From Paraburkholderia piptadeniae (lineage in GTDB: Bacteria; Pseudomonadota; Gammaproteobacteria; Burkholderiales; Burkholderiaceae): a stretch of 60,863 nt of DNA. The notes below the pieces were generated by a model. That model saw only the letters and a list, made by a program, of their open reading frames with translations. It was not told the DNA's origin and did not search any database. The stretch covers positions 1-60,863 of the forward strand of contig NZ_CYGY02000085.1 of assembly GCF_900007165.1 (NCBI RefSeq), in the 5' to 3' direction. The translations under genes and the position numbers were made by a program. This document shows, in pieces, positions 24,753 through 31,684 of the stretch. Position 1 is the stretch's first letter; each line of letters opens with the position of its first letter.

Positions 24753-25934
24753 ATGAAATCCCCAAAGGTCGTGGTCGAAGGTTTATGTAAGGTTTTCGGG
24801 CCCAACCCGAAAATGGCTCAGGACATGCTCTCGCGAGGCGCGTCGAAAGACGAGGTGTTCGCCAAAACGGGGCATGTCGTGGGCGTTCACAACGCGTCCT
24901 TCGACGTGCAGGAAGGCGAGATTTTCGTGCTGATGGGCCTGTCGGGTTCCGGCAAGTCCACGCTGATCCGTCTCATCAACCGGCTCGTCGAACCGACGGC
25001 CGGCAAGGTCATCATCGATGGTCGCGATGTGGCGGCCATCAAGCGGTCCGAGCTGACGTCGCTGCGCCGCACCGACATGAGCATGGTGTTCCAGTCGTTC
25101 GCGCTGATGCCGCAACGCACGGTGCTGGCGAATGCTGCGTTCGGACTCGAAGTGGCGGGCATGGGACGCAAGGAGCGCGAGAAGCGCGCGCTCGACGTGC
25201 TCGAGCAGGTGGGCCTCGCGACGTTCGCGGGCAAGCTGCCGGCGGAACTGTCGGGCGGCATGCAGCAGCGCGTGGGTCTTGCGCGTGCGCTTGCCGTGAA
25301 CCCGTCGCTGATGATCATGGACGAAGCGTTCTCCGCGCTCGATCCGTTGAAGCGCAAGGAAATGCAGAACGTGCTGCTGGAGCTGCAAAAGAACCAGCGC
25401 CGCACGATCCTGTTCGTGTCTCACGATCTGGAAGAGGCGCTGCGCATCGGCAGCCGCATCGCGATCATGGAGGGCGGCCGCGTGGTGCAGATCGGCACGC
25501 CGCAGGACATCATCGCGAATCCCGCCGACGACTACGTGCGCGCGTTCTTCGAAGGCGTCGATACGAGCCGCTATCTGACGGCGGGCGATCTGATGCAGGC
25601 GAACGGCGTGCCCACCTTGCGCGATCTCGACCAGACGAGCGTCGCCGAGTCGCTGAACGGCAGCGCCGAATACGCGTTCGTGCTCGATGCGGAGCGGCGC
25701 ATTCGCGGCTTCGTCACGCGCGATGCGATGGGTAACATGAGTAACGGGACACCGTCGCTCAAGAAGATCGAATGCATTTCGCGCGGCGCGCCGCTCGAAC
25801 ATGTGGTGTCGCGCGTGTGCGCGAGCACGACCGCGCTGCCTGTGGTCGACGACGAAGACCGCTATTGCGGTTCCGTCGATCAGGCGGCAGTTTTGAAAGT
25901 CATTACGCGCAATCGAGGTGGTGCCCATGTCTGA
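24753..25934 (+). CDS. proV: Glycine betaine/choline ABC transporter ATP-binding protein with CBS domains (ProV/CbcV type)
   Basis: A 393-residue ATPase. Walker A GLSGSGKSTLIRL, signature LSGGMQQRVGLARAL, Walker B LMIMDEAFSALD and the switch-His motif FVSHDLEEALRI form the ATPase; a C-terminal tandem CBS region (about 290-393) is the osmosensing or nucleotide-sensing module of ProV/OpuAA-type proteins. GAGGAG at 24738-24743 lies nine bases before the ATG at 24753, so I prefer it to ATG 24744, which touches the site. The gene overlaps the permease gene by eight bases. With the permease and the binding protein at 27969 it forms an importer for quaternary amines. Confidence 0.88.
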   Translation: MKSPKVVVEGLCKVFGPNPKMAQDMLSRGASKDEVFAKTGHVVGVHNASFDVQEGEIFVLMGLSGSGKSTLIRLINRLVEPTAGKVIIDGRDVAAIKRSELTSLRRTDMSMVFQSFALMPQRTVLANAAFGLEVAGMGRKEREKRALDVLEQVGLATFAGKLPAELSGGMQQRVGLARALAVNPSLMIMDEAFSALDPLKRKEMQNVLLELQKNQRRTILFVSHDLEEALRIGSRIAIMEGGRVVQIGTPQDIIANPADDYVRAFFEGVDTSRYLTAGDLMQANGVPTLRDLDQTSVAESLNGSAEYAFVLDAERRIRGFVTRDAMGNMSNGTPSLKKIECISRGAPLEHVVSRVCASTTALPVVDDEDRYCGSVDQAAVLKVITRNRGGAHV

Positions 25935-26832
25935 GATCATTCCACTCGGCCGTTGGGTCGACCAGTCCGTTCACTATCTGCTCGACCACGACGCGAGCAC
26001 GTTCGATTCGATCGGCAAGGCGATCGAGAGCTTCGCCGCGATGATCGAGCATGGCCTGCAAGCCATTCCGATGTGGGCATTGATGGCGTTCTTCATCGCG
26101 ATCGGTTTGTGGCGCGTGGGCTGGCGTTTCGCGATATTCGCCACCGCTTCGCTGTTGCTGATCTACGCGACCGGCTTCTGGGACCAGACGGTCATCACAT
26201 TGGGCCTCACGTTGTCGTCGACGCTGATCAGTCTCGTCTTCGGTATTCCGCTCGGCATCTGGGCCGCGAAGAACAAGCACGTGCAGATGGTCGTGCGCCC
26301 GATTCTCGACCTGATGCAGACGATGCCCGCCTTCGTCTACCTGATTCCTGCCGCGATGCTGTTTGGCCTGGGCCGCGTGCCTGGGATTCTCTCCACCGTG
26401 ATCTTCGCGATGCCGCCCGCCGTGCGTCTGACGAGCCTCGGCATCAAGCACGTGAACCGCGAAATCGTCGAAGCAGGGCAGGCGTTCGGCTGCACGCCGT
26501 GGCAGCTGCTCTACAAGGTGCAGTTCCCGAACGCGCTGCCATCGATCATGCAGGGCGTGAACCAGACGATCATGATGGCGCTGTCGATGGTGATCATCGC
26601 GTCGATGGTGGGCGCCGGCGGTCTGGGCAACGACGTGCTCGCGAGCATTCAGCGACTCGATATCGGCCTCGGATTCGAAAGCGGTTTGTCCGTCGTGCTG
26701 CTCGCAATCATTCTGGACCGCATCACCGAGAGCTTCGGCCGCTCGCCCGGCTCGGCTGCCGCGCCGCGCTTCGCCGGTCTGCGCAGCGTGATGCGCGTGC
26801 GCCGCGAACAGGCGGTGGTCGCGCAAAGCTAA
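25927..26832 (+). CDS. proW: Glycine betaine/choline ABC transporter permease (ProW/CbcW type)
   Basis: A 301-residue inner membrane permease with about six to seven hydrophobic segments. The BPD_transp_1 cytoplasmic coupling loop is visible as EAGQAFGCTPWQLLYKVQFPNALPSI split over two segments (EAGQAFGC and VQFPNALPS), and SMVIIASMVGAGGLG is the typical ProW core. The N-terminal part (PLGRWVDQSVHYLLDH) matches ProW/OpuAB proteins with a periplasmic or cytoplasmic lead-in. It starts inside the ATPase gene. The perfect hairpin at 26901-26926 follows it and may separate it from the regulator gene. Confidence 0.88.
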   Translation: MSEIIPLGRWVDQSVHYLLDHDASTFDSIGKAIESFAAMIEHGLQAIPMWALMAFFIAIGLWRVGWRFAIFATASLLLIYATGFWDQTVITLGLTLSSTLISLVFGIPLGIWAAKNKHVQMVVRPILDLMQTMPAFVYLIPAAMLFGLGRVPGILSTVIFAMPPAVRLTSLGIKHVNREIVEAGQAFGCTPWQLLYKVQFPNALPSIMQGVNQTIMMALSMVIIASMVGAGGLGNDVLASIQRLDIGLGFESGLSVVLLAIILDRITESFGRSPGSAAAPRFAGLRSVMRVRREQAVVAQS

Positions 26833-26900
26833 ATCGCAGTCGTATCGACACTGGCGCCAAATCTCCGGCGCGCCTGCAATACAACCAATAAGTGATCGTC

Positions 26901-26926
26901 CCGCGAGAGCCTCAGGGCTCTCGCGG
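26901..26926 (+). terminator. Perfect hairpin between permease and regulator genes
   Basis: Eleven-pair perfect stem CCGCGAGAGCC / GGCTCTCGCGG with loop TCAG. No T-run follows, so it may be an attenuator, transcript-processing or mRNA-protecting structure rather than a full terminator. It argues that the next gene starts downstream of it. Confidence 0.5.
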
Positions 26927-26966
26927 TGGCCGAACACATTCTTCTTTGTGCATCACGGAGCGCAAC

Positions 26967-27944
26967 GTGACGTCTATCAGGGCCGAAGCGGCGTTGTCGA
27001 ATCTTGCGCATGTGGGCTTTCTGACGTTGCCCAGTTTTTCGATGATCGCGTTCACGAGCGCGGTCGAAGTGCTGCGAATGGCGAACTATGTGTCGCGCGC
27101 GCAGCACTATCGCTGGTCGGTCCTCACGCATGACGGCGTGCCCGTGCGGGCGAGCAACGGCATGACGGTGAAGCCGACTTGCTCGCTCGAAGAAGCGGGT
27201 ATGCCTGATGTGCTGATCGTCTGCGGCGGCACGCAGATCCGCAACGCGGTCGATGCGAACATCAGGACCTTGCTCGCGGATGTCGCCGCGCAAGGCGTGC
27301 CATTGGGCGGCATCTGCACGGGCGCGTATGCGCTGATGGCGGCGGGGCTGCTCGACGGATATAGCTGCGCGGTGCATTGGGAAGATATGTCCGTGCTGCA
27401 CAAGGAATATCCGCACGTGCGCTTCGCCGACGAACTGTTCGTGATCGATCGCGACCGCTTGACCTGCACGGGCGGCACCGCGCCGCTCGACCTGATGCTG
27501 AATCTCGTCGGCAGCCGCTTTGGCCAGAACCTCGCGGCGCAGGTGTCGGAGCAGTTCATTCTCGAACGCATCCGCAGCGCGAGCGATCCGCAGCCGATAC
27601 CCGTCGATGCGCGCGTCGGCTTTTCGCGCGCCGAACTGATCGAAGTCGTGCGGCTGATGGAAGCGAATATCGAAGAGCCTCTATCGCTCGAAGAACTCGC
27701 GCGGCTCGTGCAACTGTCGCAACGTCATTTGCAGCGCATGTTCAAGGTCTATCTGAACGTGTCGCCGACCCACTATTACCTGTCGCTGCGTTTGCGGCGT
27801 GCGCGCGATCTGCTGCGCACGACGGACGCATCGATTGCACGCGTGACGGCCGTGTGCGGTTTTCACTCGCCGTGTCATTTCAGCAAGGCTTATCGCGCGC
27901 AGTTCGGCCATGCGCCGAGCGTCGAACGACGTCAGGCGAGCTAA
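26967..27944 (+). CDS. gbdR: AraC-family regulator with DJ-1/PfpI-like domain (GbdR-like)
   Basis: A 325-residue regulator. The N-terminal glutaminase-like (DJ-1/PfpI) domain runs to about 190 (VGFLTLPSFSMIAFTSAVE, PLGGICTGAYALMAAGLLDG, CTGGTAPLDLML); the C-terminal AraC DNA-binding domain (about 225-320) has two helix-turn-helices (LSLEELARLVQLSQRHLQR and VTAVCGFHSPCHFSKAYR). I choose GTG 26967 because GGAG lies seven bases upstream and the hairpin at 26901-26926 would otherwise fall inside the frame from 26892. Sequence type and its place between betaine permease and binding protein genes fit GbdR, the activator of choline, betaine and dimethylglycine catabolic and transport genes. Confidence 0.82.
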   Translation: MTSIRAEAALSNLAHVGFLTLPSFSMIAFTSAVEVLRMANYVSRAQHYRWSVLTHDGVPVRASNGMTVKPTCSLEEAGMPDVLIVCGGTQIRNAVDANIRTLLADVAAQGVPLGGICTGAYALMAAGLLDGYSCAVHWEDMSVLHKEYPHVRFADELFVIDRDRLTCTGGTAPLDLMLNLVGSRFGQNLAAQVSEQFILERIRSASDPQPIPVDARVGFSRAELIEVVRLMEANIEEPLSLEELARLVQLSQRHLQRMFKVYLNVSPTHYYLSLRLRRARDLLRTTDASIARVTAVCGFHSPCHFSKAYRAQFGHAPSVERRQAS

Positions 27945-27968
27945 CAGAATTATTCCGAGGAGAATGCA

Positions 27969-28910
27969 ATGAAACGCAAGCTGATGATGGCGGCTGCCCT
28001 GCTGGGCACGGCCGCCGCGACCGCGCACGCCGCCGATCCCGCCGTGTGCCGCAACGTCCGTTTCGCCGACGTCGGCTGGACCGACATCGCCGCGACGACG
28101 GGCCTCGCGTCGACGATCTTCCAGGGACTCGGCTACAACCCGACGAAAACGATTGCGTCCGTGCCGATCACGTTCGCGGGCATCAAGAGCAAGCAGATCG
28201 ACGTATTCCTCGGCTATTGGGCGCCGACGATGGACCCGATCATCCAGCCGTTCGTGAAGGCAGGCTCGATCAAGGTGCTCGCGACGCCGAACCTGACGGG
28301 CGCGAAATACACACTCGCCGTGCCTGACTATGTGTATAACGGCGGCCTGAAGAACTTCAGCGATATCCAGAAGTACGCGGACAAGCTCGACGGCAAGGTC
28401 TACGGCATCGAGCCGGGCAACGACGGCAATGCGCTGATCAAGAAAATGATCGACGGCAACCAGTACGGGCTCGGCAAGTTCAAGCTGGTCGAGTCGAGCG
28501 AGGCGGGCATGCTGGTCGAAGTGAACCGCGCGATTCGCGAGAAGAAATGGATCGTGTTCCTGGGCTGGGAGCCGCATCCGATGAACGTGCAGATGAAGAT
28601 CGACTACCTTGCCGGCGGCGACGATGTATTCGGGCCGAACTACGGCGAGGCGAAAGTCTTCACTGCCACGCCGCCCGATTACGCGCAGCGTTGCCCGAAT
28701 GCGGCGAAGCTCGTGTCGAACCTGCAATTCACGACGACGATCGAGAATCACGTGATGGTCCCGATCATGAACAAGGAAGACGCGAACAAGGCCGCGCTTG
28801 AATGGCTGAAGGCGAATCCGCAAGCGCTGGATAAGTGGCTCGCGGGTGTGCAGACGATCGATGGGAAGGATGGATTGCCGGCCGTGAAGGCTTATATCGC
28901 GGCGCATTGA
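27969..28910 (+). CDS. choX: Choline/glycine betaine ABC transporter periplasmic binding protein (ChoX/CbcX type)
   Basis: A 313-residue OpuAC-family protein with a signal peptide (MMAAALLGTAAATAHA). The mature part starts DPAVCRNVRFADVGWTDI; the aromatic residues that form a cation-pi cage for the trimethylammonium group are suggested by FADVGWTDI, DVFLGYWAPTMDP and FLGWEPHPMN. GAGGAG at about 27957-27962 precedes the ATG. The ligand is probably choline, given the ChoX-like GIEPGNDGN and WEPHPMN motifs. It is the fourth gene of the transporter cluster; its 3' end overlaps the end of a convergent frame by about 19 bases. Confidence 0.85.
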   Translation: MKRKLMMAAALLGTAAATAHAADPAVCRNVRFADVGWTDIAATTGLASTIFQGLGYNPTKTIASVPITFAGIKSKQIDVFLGYWAPTMDPIIQPFVKAGSIKVLATPNLTGAKYTLAVPDYVYNGGLKNFSDIQKYADKLDGKVYGIEPGNDGNALIKKMIDGNQYGLGKFKLVESSEAGMLVEVNRAIREKKWIVFLGWEPHPMNVQMKIDYLAGGDDVFGPNYGEAKVFTATPPDYAQRCPNAAKLVSNLQFTTTIENHVMVPIMNKEDANKAALEWLKANPQALDKWLAGVQTIDGKDGLPAVKAYIAAH

Positions 28911-29301
28911 GTCTTGTTGTCTGCGACGCTGCCTGGTTTCTGTTCTTTTTGGATTGCCGCTGTAATTCGCGTGGCGGTCAGCGTGTTGTAGTTCGTCGCG
29001 CAGAGATGGCACCTGTACAGGTTGCGCGCAGTATTGCCTCCCTTGCGAACGCGTAGCTTGCGCTTCGCGCTACCGCATTGGGGGCAGCACATCGGGTTCG
29101 TGTCATCGACCGAGCGCAGCCATTCGAGAATCCCGTTGCCTGTTCATGCAGTTCGGAAAGCAGATGCCGCAACGGGTCAATTCCTTGCAGAACCTCGTCA
29201 ACCTTGTTGGCCGGAATGCCCGGATTGGGATTCATCTTGCGCGGCGTTCGCACGTGAACTGTTGCGGACCCGTCCTGTTTAACCGTAACGTCCGTTTTCA
29301 T
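28892..29301 (-). pseudogene. Zinc-ribbon protein of the vgrG operon, broken by a one-base frameshift
   Basis: The frame opening at ATG 29301 reads MKTDVTVKQDGSATVHV and continues sensibly to LHEQATG. The frame ending at 28892 carries CCPQCGSAKRKLRVRKGG and LYRCHLCATNYNT, a two-CxxC zinc ribbon, preceded by ILEWLRSVDDTNP. The two halves join if one G is restored to the run at about 29132-29134, giving a protein of about 136 residues. The ATG overlaps the PAAR stop as ATGA, so it was the distal gene of the T6SS operon. The break may be natural decay or a sequencing error. Function is unknown; the zinc ribbon resembles those of transposase-associated or nucleic-acid-binding proteins. Confidence 0.6.
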
Positions 29302-29552
29302 CCGGCGAGACTGGAGATGAGGTGACAGCCGCACCTTGCCTTGTGCCCGTGACGGGCGGCGGGCACGCCTGCATCTGTGACGTTTTCGTCGCCTTCCAGA
29401 AGGAGGTTAGGGTTGATGTCGAGATGAAGCGGGCACGTGACCGCATCGCCCTTGCGGGCCACGCGACGGCCGCCGTAGCGCATGGTTTCGGAGGCGGTGA
29501 TGACTTCGCCGCCGTGGTCGGTGGAGTCACCAAGGCGAATAAAATCAATCAT
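29298..29552 (-). CDS. PAAR-domain protein (T6SS spike tip)
   Basis: An 84-residue single-domain PAAR protein: FIRLGDSTDHGGEVITASE at the start, GDAVTCPLHLD and PAARHGHKARCGCHLISS carry the His/Cys residues that bind the tip metal. It sharpens the VgrG spike of the type VI secretion system. It starts eight bases inside the preceding immunity gene and ends overlapping the zinc-ribbon gene, so it is part of the vgrG operon. I take ATG 29552 because the family begins with this short strand. Confidence 0.85.
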   Translation of the reverse strand: MIDFIRLGDSTDHGGEVITASETMRYGGRRVARKGDAVTCPLHLDINPNLLLEGDENVTDAGVPAARHGHKARCGCHLISSLAG

Positions 29553-30255
29553 AGAATCGACCCCGTCGCTTGTTGACCGCCGGGAACGGGTCCACGAGGT
29601 CAGATGAGCGCACCCAGCCGGTAGTGACCCGTCCATAGGAGTCAGCATTCAATCTGGGATCAGCAAAGCGCACCAACGAAAACTGGTTACGCGTTTCAAG
29701 AACAACAACCACGTTCCATTTTATCAAGTAACTTTTTGTGGCGATAAATTTTCTACTACGATAATCATGTATGATTGATTTACCTGATACAAGACGAATG
29801 CCAATAGCGGCAATTTTCTTCGCAACTACGTATTTAGTCGCCTCCAAGCTCCCAAGTTTGAAAATAAACCCTCCCGCTGCATTCTCACACCCAGCCTGAG
29901 CGCTTGACGTCTTGATCACCCATTCGTTTCCGCTGCGATACAGATCGCCCTTTATGTCAAATGATTTGTCTCTGCGTGAAAATTCGAAAGACTTATCACT
30001 TGGTACGAATGTAAGTAATTTCGTATCGGTATAGCCGTCAAGATTGGGGGGGTGCAATTCTTCGTTATCTTGCAAGAAAAAAAAAGAGCACGAAAATTTT
30101 TCGTTTTCGGCATCATAAAAACCGGAAATTCGACCATCATCAACATACCCGACCAAGCTCGGGTCGTCGAACAGGATCGCCTCCCCGGCAAACCCGGGCG
30201 TAGTTAGGCCCAACATCATCACTACACCCATAAAGATTTTACTTATATTGATCAT
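29545..30255 (-). CDS. Putative periplasmic immunity protein for the T6SS muramidase effector
   Basis: A 236-residue protein with a signal peptide (MINISKIFMGVVMMLGLTTPGFA) from ATG 30255. The mature chain has no family I recognise; FSCSFFFLQDNEELHP and WVIKTSSAQAGCENAAGG hold its cysteines, and the last third is strand-rich (IKWNVVVVLETRNQFSLVRF). It overlaps the effector gene by 17 bases and the PAAR gene by eight. Periplasmic location directly behind a peptidoglycan-cutting effector is the standard place for a cognate immunity protein; this is inferred from context. Base composition is much AT-richer than neighbours, with runs such as A-tracts and T-tracts, indicating acquired DNA. Confidence 0.6.
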   Translation of the reverse strand: MINISKIFMGVVMMLGLTTPGFAGEAILFDDPSLVGYVDDGRISGFYDAENEKFSCSFFFLQDNEELHPPNLDGYTDTKLLTFVPSDKSFEFSRRDKSFDIKGDLYRSGNEWVIKTSSAQAGCENAAGGFIFKLGSLEATKYVVAKKIAAIGIRLVSGKSIIHDYRSRKFIATKSYLIKWNVVVVLETRNQFSLVRFADPRLNADSYGRVTTGWVRSSDLVDPFPAVNKRRGRFYD

Positions 30256-31645
30256 AATATTTGCCCAAGTTACTAGCATAGTCAGGATTTTGCTTGCGCC
30301 AACTGGCACCGTTATACGATGCAGCCACCTTCTCCCAATCATGTTCTTTTAAACCAGCAACCGCTCTCGGTTTTACATTCTTCATAAAGGAAATGAAAAT
30401 CTTCGCTTGCCCGTCTGTACCGGACAGGAAGGTATTAACAAACTCAAACACTGTCGCGCAACCGCAAGATGCATAATATTCGCCAAGTATCTGAAAGCCG
30501 CCCCAAGAACAGGCTTTTAATGCAATTTCAAAATCCAGCGCCGCCGCACGCGCAAGTTTTTCGTATTGATGCAGACCGCCCGCCCCATAATTATCGGGAC
30601 CTTTAAAGCATAAATCTGGGTGCTCGGGATACGGATTCGTAGGCGGTTTTTTATTTTTTATATTTTGTCGCGAACCATGCTTTCCATCCCGTTTCGCTAC
30701 TGCGAGATCGAAAAAATGTCGCCTTTCATACAGAATAGGCGGAAGCCCATTCTCCAAAAACGGATGTCCCTGCGACTCCTGCTGAACAATCGCCTTGATT
30801 GCCGCAACCTCAACCCCGAGGTGTGTTGCCATATCCGTGAATTGGGCCTCGGTGAAAGTCTCCGGCTTGGGATAATTCAACCGCGACCCAAGAACATTCA
30901 GCGTAACTGTGTGCGGCTTGCCCGTATCAACGATCTTGTAATGGTGCTCGATCGTGATGGTTGTCTTTTGCTTTTTTGTCTTTTCATCAGTAGCCGTCTC
31001 CTTGTGCCTTGTCGGGAAGTCCTTCTTGACCTTTCCCTGTTCTGTAACTTTCTGCGACCAGCCGATGTACGGCCCGAACTCCCGCACGAGCCGTTCGATG
31101 GTCATTACTTCCCCTTGCTTCAGGACAGGAAGATTCAGGTCCTGCTCGAACTCGTCTTTCGGCGTGAGCTTCGTTGTGGCCTCCAGGTGATATTCGGGGC
31201 TGTTAACGGTGAATGCACAGATGTCCTTCTTGGGTATAACCGTCGCTTTCCACACATACTCTCCGCGACGGTTCTTCACCAGCACATCAATCGGCTGGTT
31301 TCGTGCAGCGTTATGAATTGTGGCCGCATAGCCGTCCCTATCCGTCGTCACCTGGATGTCGTTGGCAACCATCGGCGGCATTGACGCGTTCGGCCCTGAC
31401 GCTGCCATAGCAACCGAGGCAGGGCCAGGAGCTGCGGCAGCGCCGGAAGTCGCGGCGGAATCGGTGTCACTGTCCGGTCCCGTTATCCATGCGGGCGCGG
31501 GCTGCGCACCTGCGCCCGCCTTGATCTGTACGGACAACCCTTCGATAGGCATTTGCAGTACGTCGCGAAAGACGATCGTAGCTTGCACATACGGGTTGGA
31601 CGGTGCCTTGGGCGCGGGCTGACTGGATGAGTGATGGTGAGCCAT
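30239..31645 (-). CDS. T6SS effector with N-acetylmuramidase (DUF3380-type) domain
   Basis: A 468-residue protein without signal peptide. Residues about 18-60 and 95-150 resemble transthyretin/carboxypeptidase-regulatory-like strands (YVQATIVFRDVLQMPIEG), split by an Ala/Gly/Pro linker. A Lys/Thr/Glu-rich middle follows. From about 264 to the end it is a muramidase domain: IVQQESQG with the likely catalytic Glu near 290, PPILYERRHFF, HPDLCFKGPDNYGAGG, and the diagnostic CSWGGFQILG. Such domains cleave peptidoglycan glycan chains in target cells. It lies 39 bases behind vgrG and overlaps the immunity gene. The enzymatic part is AT-richer than the N-terminal delivery part. Confidence 0.85.
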   Translation of the reverse strand: MAHHHSSSQPAPKAPSNPYVQATIVFRDVLQMPIEGLSVQIKAGAGAQPAPAWITGPDSDTDSAATSGAAAAPGPASVAMAASGPNASMPPMVANDIQVTTDRDGYAATIHNAARNQPIDVLVKNRRGEYVWKATVIPKKDICAFTVNSPEYHLEATTKLTPKDEFEQDLNLPVLKQGEVMTIERLVREFGPYIGWSQKVTEQGKVKKDFPTRHKETATDEKTKKQKTTITIEHHYKIVDTGKPHTVTLNVLGSRLNYPKPETFTEAQFTDMATHLGVEVAAIKAIVQQESQGHPFLENGLPPILYERRHFFDLAVAKRDGKHGSRQNIKNKKPPTNPYPEHPDLCFKGPDNYGAGGLHQYEKLARAAALDFEIALKACSWGGFQILGEYYASCGCATVFEFVNTFLSGTDGQAKIFISFMKNVKPRAVAGLKEHDWEKVAASYNGASWRKQNPDYASNLGKYYDQYK

Positions 31646-31684
31646 GGAAGTTGCTGTGTTGTCTTTTCAGTTCGAGTGCACTGG

